DNA of 64,000 nt, from NCBI RefSeq assembly GCF_910594985.1, contig NZ_CAJVCE010000016.1:33726-97725 (forward strand), in the 5' to 3' direction. The notes beneath the pieces are model-generated. The model was not told where the DNA came from and searched no databases. It worked only from the letters and a program-made list of their open reading frames with translations. Position numbers and translations under genes: made by a program. The DNA comes from Paenibacillus allorhizosphaerae. Lineage in GTDB: Bacteria; Bacillota; Bacilli; Paenibacillales; NBRC-103111. Below are positions 34,076 to 41,965 of the stretch, one piece after another (position 1 is the stretch's first letter; each line of letters starts with the position of its first letter).

Positions 34076-35206
34076 ATGGTACAACCTCAGATCAATCAAG
34101 GGACGTCAGCAAGCGTTGCCACTGATCCTAAGAGGGGATTTCGTATACGGATGGTCGGAGCGGCTATGATGGCACTTGTTTTAACGTGTCTCACGTTATT
34201 TGGCATCAATGCCGCCATAGACTCTGTGTTCCCAGGATTGATAATATGGATTTATAAAATGATTAACGATATTTGTACATTGCTTTTTGTCTCAAATGGT
34301 GCCTTTAATAATAAAGCAATTTTTATCATATTTCTTTTTTCCTTTTTTACAGTAATCGGTGCGTACAATGTTCTTAGAGGATGGGCTTTGTGGCTGTGTA
34401 GTCGAGACAAGGAGCGGGGGCAGCTGTATTCGTGGGTTCCCAACCTGCTACATCACGAATACGCAGTCGAGTTGATTAAGAAAGTGGCTACGGAAGATGT
34501 AATCAAGAAATTGAAGGAGAAGATTACGGAGCTGGAACAAGTGAATGCGGCTCGTTCTGTCGTGACTGATCAACTCAACTCATCAATGAAAGATACTTTA
34601 CGTGAACGTAGACTCGTACTAAATCTGGATCACTTAATTGGAAAGTGTTACAACCTGGCAGTGAAGACGTTTACTCAAAAGGTCAATGAGCCCTATTGGC
34701 TTAATTTGTTTCTCAATTCTGTTTGTGCAGAGATCTGCAGCACTACAGTTGATAGCCAGAACAATAAGCATTCTTATTTTTTCCTGAGGGACATTCCTAA
34801 CGAGAAAATGGTGCTCATTGGGGAATGCAGAAGTGGAAGCTCGGTTGACGGCAGTTTGAAGTTCTCAAAAGGTGAAGGTTTTGTTGGCCAAGTCTGGGAA
34901 GAGAATCGTCGTATTGTCTATACCGACATTCCTCAGCAAGCAGCACATATCATTGTCAAGCAAGGCGAGAGAAGATATAATAGCATTATAGGGGTACCCA
35001 TTTATCAGCAAAACGAAATGATTGGTGTCGTAGTCGTAGCCTCTCAATCCTCTCATGAGGTAAGTGAAGCTGATTTTGACAACATTGAACGTTATGTTAA
35101 TCTCATTCATTTGAGTCTACTGGTTGCGCTATCTTATCAAAATCGTTTAGGTGGTGACGAACATGGCATCCTTTTTGAACTTCTTTCGCAAAAAGCGCCC
35201 TGCTGA
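34076..35206 (+). CDS. Membrane-anchored GAF-domain sensor
   Basis: 376 residues, ATG with AAAGGAGAATAACGA upstream. Two N-terminal membrane helices (about 23-45 and 78-105), a coiled-coil linker (about 140-180), then a GAF domain (FVGQVWEENRRIVYTDIPQ ... IGVPIYQQNEMIGVVVVAS). No output domain (kinase, cyclase, HTH) follows, so it may signal by protein contact or affect the small downstream protein. The ligand is unknown. Confidence 0.7.
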   Translation: MVQPQINQGTSASVATDPKRGFRIRMVGAAMMALVLTCLTLFGINAAIDSVFPGLIIWIYKMINDICTLLFVSNGAFNNKAIFIIFLFSFFTVIGAYNVLRGWALWLCSRDKERGQLYSWVPNLLHHEYAVELIKKVATEDVIKKLKEKITELEQVNAARSVVTDQLNSSMKDTLRERRLVLNLDHLIGKCYNLAVKTFTQKVNEPYWLNLFLNSVCAEICSTTVDSQNNKHSYFFLRDIPNEKMVLIGECRSGSSVDGSLKFSKGEGFVGQVWEENRRIVYTDIPQQAAHIIVKQGERRYNSIIGVPIYQQNEMIGVVVVASQSSHEVSEADFDNIERYVNLIHLSLLVALSYQNRLGGDEHGILFELLSQKAPC

Positions 35207-35366
35207 AGTGGAAGTAGAGCAACTTTTGGCGTTAGCCGAGCAGTTAAGACAGATTAACGAAGATCGTAGTTTGAATACTGATGTTCGTCTGCGTATGGTA
35301 AGTTCTATAGCAGGCCAAGCATCGGATATTATGAGAAATAGTACTGTCGTTCCGTTACATAAGTAG
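35163..35366 (+). CDS. Hypothetical small protein
   Basis: 67 residues from ATG 35163 (GGTGGTGACGAAC upstream), overlapping the GAF gene end by 44 bp in another frame. Basic start (FFRKKRP) followed by helical sequence. The overlap suggests translational coupling to the GAF sensor. Confidence 0.5.
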   Translation: MASFLNFFRKKRPAEVEVEQLLALAEQLRQINEDRSLNTDVRLRMVSSIAGQASDIMRNSTVVPLHK

Positions 35367-35372
35367 AAGTAT

Positions 35373-35402
35373 TAGCCGTCGCGATGCGATGGCTTTTTTA
35401 TT
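35373..35402 (+). terminator. Intrinsic terminator
   Basis: AGCCGTCGC pairs with GCGATGGCT around GAT, followed by TTTTTTA, after the small gene. Confidence 0.7.
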
Positions 35403-35511
35403 AGGCTATGTTAAACATTGTTGTTGATATTTGATATTTGAAAGCATTCATTCTATAGTTGTAATATAATCATCGAAGATGATTACTTTTGATTGTGGGG
35501 GATAGTGAAGT

Positions 35512-35925
35512 ATGTCAGAGGACAACATTCGATACGATCAAGTGAAAATTATTTGTGCAGAAGATTGTGGAAATGCACCGAAAAAAGAACTACTTAGAGC
35601 GTTTAATGTTGCCTTTGTTTGCAACGATATTGGCCTTATCACGGAGACCATCATAGAAGATATCCAGTGGAATTTTATCGGTAACAATGTATTACAAGGT
35701 AAGGCTCAAGTTTTCAAAATGCTTGAAGAACTGATTGACAACAAGCCAACGGAATTAGTTATTAGTAATATTGTAACGCACGGATACTCCGGTTCTTTAA
35801 ATGGCATCCTAAACCTCGAAAGCAATATTAGCTACGCTTTCTGTAATATATATCGTTTCAATAGCAGTTTAAACAAAACAAAAATTAAGGAAATTACTTC
35901 TTATATAATTGACATTTCAAAATAA
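35512..35925 (+). CDS. NTF2/SnoaL-like protein
   Basis: 137 residues. The central block AFVCNDIGLITETIIEDIQWNFIGNNVLQGKAQVFKML is the helix-strand start of an NTF2-like cone fold. Such folds bind small ligands or act as dimerisation modules, and no catalytic His/Asp pair is obvious. It has its own promoter region. Confidence 0.55.
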   Translation: MSEDNIRYDQVKIICAEDCGNAPKKELLRAFNVAFVCNDIGLITETIIEDIQWNFIGNNVLQGKAQVFKMLEELIDNKPTELVISNIVTHGYSGSLNGILNLESNISYAFCNIYRFNSSLNKTKIKEITSYIIDISK

Positions 35926-35948
35926 TAAACGAGAAACAACAGCTAAAT

Positions 35949-35983
35949 CAACCGCCTTTTCATTAGGGCGGTTTTTTTTTATC
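35949..35983 (+). terminator. Intrinsic terminator
   Basis: AACCGCC pairs with GGCGGTT around TTTTCATTAG, followed by TTTTTTTAT. Confidence 0.8.
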
Positions 35984-36075
35984 GAAAATCAACAGTGTGA
36001 TTTAACATAGCCTTTTATTAAAATGCAAAGAAGTTTATGTGGTAAGAAAGGTAACTTCTGACTAGGAGGCCTAAA

Positions 36076-36214
36076 ATGAAAAAAAAATGTTCTCTCGTTT
36101 ATAAAGAAGCCGAAAAAAGTAGATATGAAATCTATAGAGCAATTGATGAAGGAAAGGAAAGCGAGCAGAGCTAAACTTCTTCGACAATTAGATGAAAAAA
36201 ATCGTACTCCTTAA
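36076..36214 (+). CDS. Small gene readable by slippage in an A9 run
   Basis: ATG 36076 (TAGGAGGCCTAAA upstream) is followed by nine A. Frame 0 gives 32 residues (MKKKCSLVYKEAEK...). The +1 frame after the A-run gives a longer basic helical protein (NVLSFIKKPKKVDMKSIEQL ... KNRTP) ending 36214, but no start codon exists in that frame. Nine A are enough for RNA polymerase slippage; a one-base sequence error is the simpler alternative. Confidence 0.45.
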
Positions 36215-36255
36215 TCGTTAATGTCCAGTATATTCCAATCGCGACTCGTTTATGA

Positions 36256-36261
36256 TATAAT
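36256..36261 (+). promoter_or_regulatory. -10 box of leader F
   Basis: TATAAT, 28 bases upstream of CAAGT in leader F. Confidence 0.6.
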
Positions 36262-36288
36262 ACCTATAAAGATGTGATTCAATTTGCC

Positions 36289-36373
36289 CAAGTCGAAAGC
36301 CCTATGTGGCGGAATTTTGTATAGCCTTATTTTTTTATGGCTATCAAAGTCCGGTTGCATATGGGCTTTTTTT
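36289..36373 (+). promoter_or_regulatory. CAAGT-CCCTA leader RNA, member F
   Basis: CAAGT, 6 nt, CCCTATGTGGCGG. The stem AAAGCCCTATG pairs with CATATGGGCTTT and ends in seven T; the inner hairpin is ATAGCC/GGCTAT. Confidence 0.8.
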
Positions 36374-36423
36374 GCTATGCAGGGGAACACATCTATGAAT
36401 TTGAAGGAGGCAATTAGGCGAAT

Positions 36424-36984
36424 ATGCGAAAATTACAGGATTTGCTCGATGTTGTAAAGGAACGAGGGATTTCAAAGTTAGAGGGTTATGTGGAAACAAC
36501 GGAAGGACAACCCCGCTTCTCGGTGATTGGACATCTATTAGTGTTGTTGGGAATGAACACATCCGAACTAATGGAATTAAGCGGAACTGTAAGTAGGATG
36601 ATGACCAATCCCGGGAACAGGTCTGAAATCAAGGCGGTCTTGCTTTTAGTTGAAGCCGGCTACTCCATGTTGGATCTTCGTCAACTTGAACGATCGCAGA
36701 AAAAGGGAATCCATGAAGTGATGGCTGACATCTACGCACTCGCCGATGATCTTATGAACATTAGTCTTGTGTCAACGAGGGAGTACGGTTCACTCGTCCG
36801 GAAGATGGCTAAGTACCGTAGAAATGGCATTCCGGCTGAACAGATGATTCACTTTTATGTAGGTAGGTTCCCAATAAAAGTAATCCTCGATTCGACGGGA
36901 AGGTCCGAAGATGATCTCCGGAGCGATGTAGATTTTGTACTGTCCTGTAGTAATTCTGTTCCTTGTGACCAACAGGCCAGCTAG
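36424..36984 (+). CDS. Hypothetical protein
   Basis: 186 residues behind leader F; GAAGGAGGCAATTAGGCGA precedes the ATG. Helical, with a central Arg/Ser-rich segment; no membrane helix and no known domain. It may be co-transcribed with the next small gene. Confidence 0.6.
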   Translation: MRKLQDLLDVVKERGISKLEGYVETTEGQPRFSVIGHLLVLLGMNTSELMELSGTVSRMMTNPGNRSEIKAVLLLVEAGYSMLDLRQLERSQKKGIHEVMADIYALADDLMNISLVSTREYGSLVRKMAKYRRNGIPAEQMIHFYVGRFPIKVILDSTGRSEDDLRSDVDFVLSCSNSVPCDQQAS

Positions 36985-37040
36985 TATGTACGAAAGGATT
37001 TTTGCATAGGACCTACATGTGAAAATAGGAGGGTGGGCTC

Positions 37041-37319
37041 ATGAAATTTTGCCTGTACGAAGCAAAGAATGACCGAATCGTACAAGTGGAAGATGATATC
37101 CTGGTGGCTGCATCGGCTAGAAGAGCTTTAGGACGTTCAAATGAGATATCTCTTCTGCCCATAATATCAAAGGAAGAGTATGAATCATTCCCTTTTTCAT
37201 TTCGCGGAGAGGTTAATGGACGTTATTATTTGTTTTACGAAGTTCCAGGTATTATCCCACATAAGTACGATCAAGTCATAGTTGTTGATCGATACGATGA
37301 TGTGGTGTTGGAAGAGTAA
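37041..37319 (+). CDS. Hypothetical protein
   Basis: 92 residues; AGGAGGGTGGGCTC precedes the ATG. Acidic, beta-rich, with no recognisable domain. Confidence 0.55.
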   Translation: MKFCLYEAKNDRIVQVEDDILVAASARRALGRSNEISLLPIISKEEYESFPFSFRGEVNGRYYLFYEVPGIIPHKYDQVIVVDRYDDVVLEE

Positions 37320-37330
37320 CATATTATGAG

Positions 37331-37363
37331 GAGAGAAGGTGCCTAATATTCTAGGCGCCTTTT
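37331..37363 (+). terminator. Terminator or attenuator before 37387
   Basis: AGGTGCCTA pairs with TAGGCGCCT around ATATTC, followed by TTTTAATTT, then AAAGGAGGG for the next gene. Confidence 0.7.
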
Positions 37364-37386
37364 TAATTTAAAGGAGGGAATATTCT

Positions 37387-37902
37387 ATGGAGTTCCAGGA
37401 TGAACTTCGATTTACGGCAAAGCAGAAGGGAAAAATTTATAAGAAGTTTATGAAGGTTGTTAAGGCACGCGATTCCATGATGATTGATAAGTCACTGTAC
37501 GAATTTCTTCATGTGTATAGCGGCTTCATTGCACATTATAATCTGCATGGATTTCGTGATTATTACCGGCATCTTAAGGGAATAATCGAGATGCTCGAGG
37601 AGCTGCTACTGCATCATTTCGAGTGGGGCGCCGGGTCATATACTGATATCGGTAATGCATTAAAGGAAATCGCACGCGAAGCCCTGCCTGGAATCCGGAT
37701 TGAAGAAGAGGCAAAGATAAAGCAGCGCGAGCTAGCTACACTGCAGGCACTTGCGGCCAAACATGGTTATCGGGTAGGTCTGGAGGAAGATGCTCCGTGT
37801 GCTGTACAACCAGAACTTCAGACTATGGAGGTTCCTTCCATTCAAGCTAAGAAGCGAAAGCGCGAGGCGTTTTGTGAAGGGCAGCTGCTCCTTAAATTAT
37901 GA
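37387..37902 (+). CDS. Hypothetical helical protein
   Basis: 171 residues; AAAGGAGGGAATATTCT precedes the ATG. Long amphipathic helices from residue 5 to 120 and a basic C-terminus (KKRKREAFCEGQLLLKL). No known domain; the Lys/Arg-rich end suggests nucleic-acid contact. Confidence 0.55.
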   Translation: MEFQDELRFTAKQKGKIYKKFMKVVKARDSMMIDKSLYEFLHVYSGFIAHYNLHGFRDYYRHLKGIIEMLEELLLHHFEWGAGSYTDIGNALKEIAREALPGIRIEEEAKIKQRELATLQALAAKHGYRVGLEEDAPCAVQPELQTMEVPSIQAKKRKREAFCEGQLLLKL

Positions 37903-37972
37903 ATCTATTTATTGGCGAAACTATGTAAAAATAGGGGTCGCGTATACCCGAACTATACGGGAGGTCAGGAAA

Positions 37973-38335
37973 GTGATATCTATTTATGAGACGGAAGAGA
38001 AATATAGGTTCGATGCTGATGCGCCGAACAAAATTGTACCTAAAGCCCGGCTCAAAGCGCATTCCAATGTAAGCCGCAAGCTGTGGAAGTTGCTTAAGAG
38101 CCACAACTGTAAGTATTATGGGGTTGTTCGTGATTTTACGTCTGTGTTTTCGTATGAGTCGACGTTTTTGGTGGTACATCATTTTCCGGAAAACGATCCA
38201 CCGGACGAAAGACTCATTGAACGAGACAGTAAGATTCGATGGGAACATGTCTTTGCAGCAGAAGAGTTCAGTTATGATTTGTTCACGTTCTTAGAGAATG
38301 AGAACTTTCGTGTGTTCCTACCGATTCAGACATGA
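37973..38335 (+). CDS. Hypothetical protein
   Basis: 120 residues from GTG with GGAGGTCAGGAAA upstream. Alternating strands and helices; a basic N-terminal half (KARLKAHSNVSRKLWKLLKSH) and acidic C-terminal half. Not recognised. The end of the gene overlaps the next ORF by 38 bp in the +1 frame. Confidence 0.5.
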   Translation: MISIYETEEKYRFDADAPNKIVPKARLKAHSNVSRKLWKLLKSHNCKYYGVVRDFTSVFSYESTFLVVHHFPENDPPDERLIERDSKIRWEHVFAAEEFSYDLFTFLENENFRVFLPIQT

Positions 38336-38603
38336 GCATAAATTAAAAGTATGGGCGAAGCGGGGGGACATAACCTTCTTGCTTGAATTTTTCTTTAATC
38401 TTCCGTTTGCCCCTTACGGCGTCGGGGGGGAATTATCGTGGCCGCTTCGTCTGGAAGAGGTCATCGAATATGAACCCATGCTTCTTGACTTTAATGGGTC
38501 CGAGGTAACCCGGCGTGTGCCGAATACCGCGGGGGAAGAGTTTGTAATTGATGAGGCCGTTCCCGAAGAGTTGGAAAAGGAAACGGACGAGGTAATCGCC
38601 TAA
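38298..38603 (+). CDS. Hypothetical protein or frameshifted continuation of 37973
   Basis: 101 codons. The ATG at 38298 has no clear ribosome binding site and lies inside the previous gene; a TTG at 38379 is another option. Deleting one base near 38331 would fuse the preceding protein (...FRVFLPIQ) to this one (HEHKLKVWAKRG...), so it may be the second half of one larger protein. The C-terminus is acidic (EELEKETDEVIA). Confidence 0.4.
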   Translation: MRTFVCSYRFRHEHKLKVWAKRGDITFLLEFFFNLPFAPYGVGGELSWPLRLEEVIEYEPMLLDFNGSEVTRRVPNTAGEEFVIDEAVPEELEKETDEVIA

Positions 38604-38628
38604 TGCTTTAGGCGGTTCTCCTTAATTT
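38592..38628 (+). terminator. Hairpin before the DndC-like frame
   Basis: CGCCTAA pairs with TTTAGGCG around TGC, followed by GTTCTCCTTAATTT. Elsewhere such a hairpin is followed by a ribosome binding site and start; here the PP-loop codons follow within a few bases. Confidence 0.5.
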
Positions 38629-39770
38629 GTGCAAACTTCAGTGGGGGGAAAGACAGCTCCGTCATTGTACAGAAATGCATTAGGTATAAACTGGAGCATC
38701 CGGAATGTACGACTAAGTTGGTCATTTTAAGTGCAGACACTGGCACCGTAGACCAGCCGTTGATGAAGGAGCACATTCGGAAGGTAAGGGAGGCAATAGC
38801 AGCACTCCCAATCGAAATTCCATTCATCCTTTCCGAACCGGACGTTGAGGATGCTTATTTCGTTAATGTTTTGGGTAGAGGTTACAAGCCACCGACGAAA
38901 AATCTGTCTTGGTGTGTGGAGCGGCTCAAAATTAAAGCAGGGCGGAAATCTTTATTGGAGTTAGCTTCCAGCGAAGATACGATCTGCCAATTACTTGGTT
39001 CTAGGATGCAAGAAAGTACAGCAAGATCAATCAGTGTAACAAAAGAATATGGTGATGGTTTTTTCGGCCAGCACTCGGTAGCGAATATATCTACTTGTGC
39101 ACCAATTGCACGGTGGCGGGCAAGAGATGTCCTTACGCATCTCGTGAGACAGGTTGCTCCATGGCATCCATATTTTGACTATGGAAATAGCCGATTGATA
39201 AATTTATACTCACAATCAATGGGTGAATGTCAAATCGGAGCATCGATTAATAGCCCGGACCGGGCCATCAACTCGTGTAAAGCAAGCAGAATGGGATGTT
39301 GGGCATGCACGGTTGTTGAAAAAGATAAAAGCATGGAATCCTTATTGCTAGACTACCCAGAGTTATCTCATCTTTATGAAATGAGAGAAGTTCTCAAGGC
39401 CGTACAGGATCTTCGTTATGGAGGTTATTGGGGGATACAGCGTAAAGGTCCTTACCGATTTGAACGTGGATTCGGAGATCTGGATCTGGATATTCGATGC
39501 TTGTTGCTTAACGCAATGAAATTTTATGGGATTGAATTACCGCAGAATGAGGTTGAAGTGATCATTCGTTTTGTTCTCGAACGGGAGTATCGGGAAGGTA
39601 TACCGGTGACTCAAAGATTTTTGAAACTTATATCATCATTCCTTGAGGTACCGCCTGTGTTTTTTTCATACGATACGATTTTTAATCCGACCGGCGAGAT
39701 CGATCGGTGTACGAAAGAGGACAAGTTGATCATTGAAAGACTCCTTGCAGAAGAGGCGGCCGGCCAATAA
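38604..39770 (+). pseudogene. DndC-like PP-loop sulfurtransferase, start codon missing
   Basis: The frame opens after the TAA at 38601 and encodes NFSGGKDSS (about 38634-38660), LGSRMQESTARSISV, and GCWACTVVEKDKSM, the ATP-loop and Cys signature of DndC-type proteins that add sulfur to the DNA backbone. Between the stop and the ATP loop no ATG, GTG or TTG exists; the first is an internal TTG at 38718. Either the 5' end was deleted, or it starts at ATT 38625, or it is reached by readthrough. No dndA, B, D or E is adjacent. Confidence 0.6.
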
Positions 39771-39811
39771 ATTAGGACTTCAGAATTTATATACGACGTG
39801 GGATGCCTAAT

Positions 39812-39856
39812 AAATAAAATAAGATGACTTCGGAGGAAGTCATCTTATTTTATTTA
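39812..39856. terminator. Bidirectional terminator
   Basis: A perfect 20-bp inverted repeat (AAATAAAATAAGATGACTTC with its complement) around GGAG separates the convergent DndC-like and stalk genes and has A/T runs on both strands. Confidence 0.85.
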
Positions 39857-40570
39857 TTCGAACAATTTGGGTTCGAGGAAGTCGACCCAAAGTATTTCTG
39901 CCCAATTATAATTTTTATCATAATCAACTTCAAAAACGATTTGTAGCTTTAAGACGCCGGTGACATCGACATCTACATTTATTGGATTGTCCCCACCTAT
40001 TAACTTAGAAATAACTTTAAGTTCTTTCCCATCTCCGATGACTTTGATGATACCAAGTGCTTTGACATTCCTAGAAGCATCATCCATACCGACTAGGGCA
40101 GTCAGTCTTTTGTAATTTCCATTTAAGTTGTAATCAATGGAAGCTTTCCCATCAGAACTAGAAGAATTTTTAACCATTGCGCGAATTCCATTTTTGTATT
40201 TAGTTCCCGCAATTTCAATCGTTCCTGGCTTTTCATCAGTCCAAACTTCCCCATCAGTTCTTGCATATTTAAGGGATGTTAAACCGGTAAACCGACCTTC
40301 CCTTTTACCAACCCAAATAGTTTCCGTATCTCCGTCCCACTCTACATTTTTGCCCAATGATTCCCCGATGAACCTCAAAGGAACATAAGTGGTACCTTCA
40401 TATATAAATCCCTGGCCTTCGGAAGGTGTTTTATCTAAACCGTCTATTTTATATTTCAAATCTTTAAAATACACTTCAATCGATGTTGGGTTTGCAGCAT
40501 AAGCTACTGATCCTGTTATCAATGATGTTACAACGCAGCCATAAATGAAGCCTTTAATTTTCTCTTTCAA
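39854..40570 (-). CDS. Secreted stalk-domain protein with NPCBM-like domain
   Basis: 238 residues. The signal peptide ends at about residue 25 (SVAYA), followed by a copper-amine-oxidase-N/stalk domain (YVPLRFIGESLGKNVEWDGDTETIWV), then an NPCBM-like carbohydrate-binding domain (TGLTSLKYARTDGEVW ... DYNLNGNYKRL). It is expected at the cell wall. Both domains are typical of Paenibacillus and support the host assignment. Single gene, facing the neighbouring genes. Confidence 0.75.
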   Translation of the reverse strand: MKEKIKGFIYGCVVTSLITGSVAYAANPTSIEVYFKDLKYKIDGLDKTPSEGQGFIYEGTTYVPLRFIGESLGKNVEWDGDTETIWVGKREGRFTGLTSLKYARTDGEVWTDEKPGTIEIAGTKYKNGIRAMVKNSSSSDGKASIDYNLNGNYKRLTALVGMDDASRNVKALGIIKVIGDGKELKVISKLIGGDNPINVDVDVTGVLKLQIVFEVDYDKNYNWAEILWVDFLEPKLFE

Positions 40571-40762
40571 TATTTACACCCCTAATGGAAAAATTTCATT
40601 TGCAGATAGCTCTATTTCGACAAAATTTTCCTAATTCCTTCATTATCTATAGTATAATAATCATACTAAATTACTTGACGGGCCTTATAATGGATAGGAC
40701 TAATCTAGGGCTTGCGGTTCAGAAATTTACTGTTTTTTATTCCATCCTCAAAGATAATATGG

Positions 40763-40768
40763 TATATT
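40763..40768 (+). promoter_or_regulatory. -10 box of leader G
   Basis: TATATT, 29 bases before the AAGT box, repeating the promoter-to-box spacing of leaders E and F. Confidence 0.5.
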
Positions 40769-40795
40769 AAGTCTAGAATCTAGTTATACCTTGTG

Positions 40796-40880
40796 CGAAG
40801 TCAAATGCCCTAGCGGCGGAATTTATGAGAACAGGACCAGTCTGTCTGTTTTCCAAGGATTCCTGCTGCGGGGCTTTTTT
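40796..40880 (+). promoter_or_regulatory. CAAGT-CCCTA leader RNA, member G
   Basis: GAAGT, 6 nt, CCCTAGCGGCGG. The stem GCCCTAGCGG pairs with CTGCGGGGC and ends in six T; the inner hairpin is GAACAG/CTGTTTTC. Confidence 0.7.
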
Positions 40881-40921
40881 GCGTTTTGCACAGGAAATAT
40901 CATATGAGGAGGAGATTTTAT

Positions 40922-40957
40922 TTGAATCCAAGCGACCGGTATATCCACATTAGGTAA
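40922..40957 (+). CDS. 11-codon ORF directly after leader G
   Basis: AGGAGGAGA is followed by TTG AAT CCA and a stop after 11 codons (MNPSDRYIHIR). It could be a leader peptide or a truncated gene; the stretch to 41053 holds a terminator-RBS unit and no longer frame. Confidence 0.3.
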   Translation: MNPSDRYIHIR

Positions 40958-40984
40958 TTTTGTGAACGGGAATATTGTCATCAA

Positions 40985-41046
40985 TATGTGTGTATGAAGA
41001 AGAGCGAGCATTTTGACGCTCTATTTTTTATGTCCAAAGGAGTGTA
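40985..41046 (+). repeat. Terminator-RBS unit, copy 1
   Basis: GAAGAGCGAGCATTTTGACGCTC hairpin region with CTATTTTTTATGTCC and AAAGGAG; copy 2 at 41188-41249 shares GACGCTCTATTTTTTATGTC. The unit separates and perhaps attenuates two small genes. Confidence 0.6.
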
Positions 41047-41053
41047 GTGATTT

Positions 41054-41158
41054 ATGGTGTACGGCAAAGTTTTAAGGGGTAAAGTAACGGTTTGTGTAAA
41101 GGGTGAGTACTGGCTCATAAGCGAGTATATTGCCACCCGACTGCGTCTAGCCTCTTGA
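41054..41158 (+). CDS. Hypothetical 34-residue protein
   Basis: ATG 41054 has AAAGGAGTG upstream and runs 34 codons (MVYGKVLRGKVTVCVKGEYW...). Basic with a possible beta-hairpin. It lies between two copies of the terminator-RBS unit. Confidence 0.45.
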   Translation: MVYGKVLRGKVTVCVKGEYWLISEYIATRLRLAS

Positions 41159-41187
41159 TTCGTTGGCGCGATAAGCAGCACAGACAC

Positions 41188-41249
41188 TCATATGTATAAG
41201 GAAGAGCGGGGTAATTTGGACGCTCTATTTTTTATGTCCAGGAGGAATG
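41188..41249 (+). repeat. Terminator-RBS unit, copy 2
   Basis: AGAGCGGGGTAATTTGGACGCTC hairpin region, then the same CTATTTTTTATGTCC and an AGGAGGAATG site for the zinc-ribbon gene at 41254. Confidence 0.6.
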
Positions 41250-41253
41250 ACAG

Positions 41254-41712
41254 ATGGCAGAACGTTTAATTACAACCACATGCGAGAAATGCGGAAACCT
41301 TGTTACCATCGACTTGGAGGGCGCAACTTTTGATGAAGCCATGAAGTGGACAAAAGATATAGATAAAACACCTATGTCTTGTCCAAGCGGATTTCATGTC
41401 GAAGTGGGTGGATGGAGGAAATGGTGGAACCTGGATAAGGTCATTCCCAATGCCTTCGCCCCTCACGAGAAAAAAACTGTCAATCTGATCGTAAGTAGGT
41501 TTAGGATTACGGTCGGTAAAAACACCTTTCATTTTTTTGAGCCGGAGGGTGTATCGCAGTTTTTAACTGGGTATGCAGATGGATTGAAGCAGCAGCGCCG
41601 TTCCCTCAATGTTGTTGTCAAAATGGAGAAGCTTAATAGCAGCGGGAAAATACTTCACTCCATAGAGGAAACGATCGTCGATCTTCTCGCGCCGGGTATT
41701 GTCATCGGTTAA
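41254..41712 (+). CDS. Hypothetical protein with N-terminal zinc site
   Basis: 152 residues. CEKCGN (10-15) with CPSGFH (43-48) may bind zinc; the remainder has an alternating beta pattern (VSRFRITVGKNTFHFFEPEG). Not recognised. Confidence 0.55.
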   Translation: MAERLITTTCEKCGNLVTIDLEGATFDEAMKWTKDIDKTPMSCPSGFHVEVGGWRKWWNLDKVIPNAFAPHEKKTVNLIVSRFRITVGKNTFHFFEPEGVSQFLTGYADGLKQQRRSLNVVVKMEKLNSSGKILHSIEETIVDLLAPGIVIG

Positions 41713-41794
41713 CCAACAAATCTTTGCTTTAACTCCTAGGTGGGAGTATTTTATGGCCCCTACCTACGAAGGAGGGGCAAGGAGGATGTTGACT

Positions 41795-41914
41795 ATGTTA
41801 AATAAGGTAACCCTTTTCTTTAGACAATTACTGGAAGACGAAGATACGGAAATTCTAAATTATCGCCCTAGTAGGTTAATCATTATGGACGAGGATTTTG
41901 AATATACCGTATAA
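41795..41914 (+). CDS. Hypothetical small protein
   Basis: 39 residues from ATG 41795, nine bases from AAGGAGG; ATG 41786 is an alternative. Acidic (LLEDEDTEILNYRPSRL). An ATTTTATGG hairpin unit lies upstream. Not recognised. Confidence 0.45.
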   Translation: MLNKVTLFFRQLLEDEDTEILNYRPSRLIIMDEDFEYTV

Positions 41915-41950
41915 GGGTACGAGCCGTGACGATCTGTCATGGCTCTTTAT
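41913..41950 (+). terminator. Hairpin between small gene and transglycosylase
   Basis: GAGCCGTGAC pairs with GTCATGGCTC around GATCT, followed by TTTATG, then GAGGAAGG for the next gene. Confidence 0.55.
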
Positions 41951-41965
41951 GTTTAATGAGGAAGG

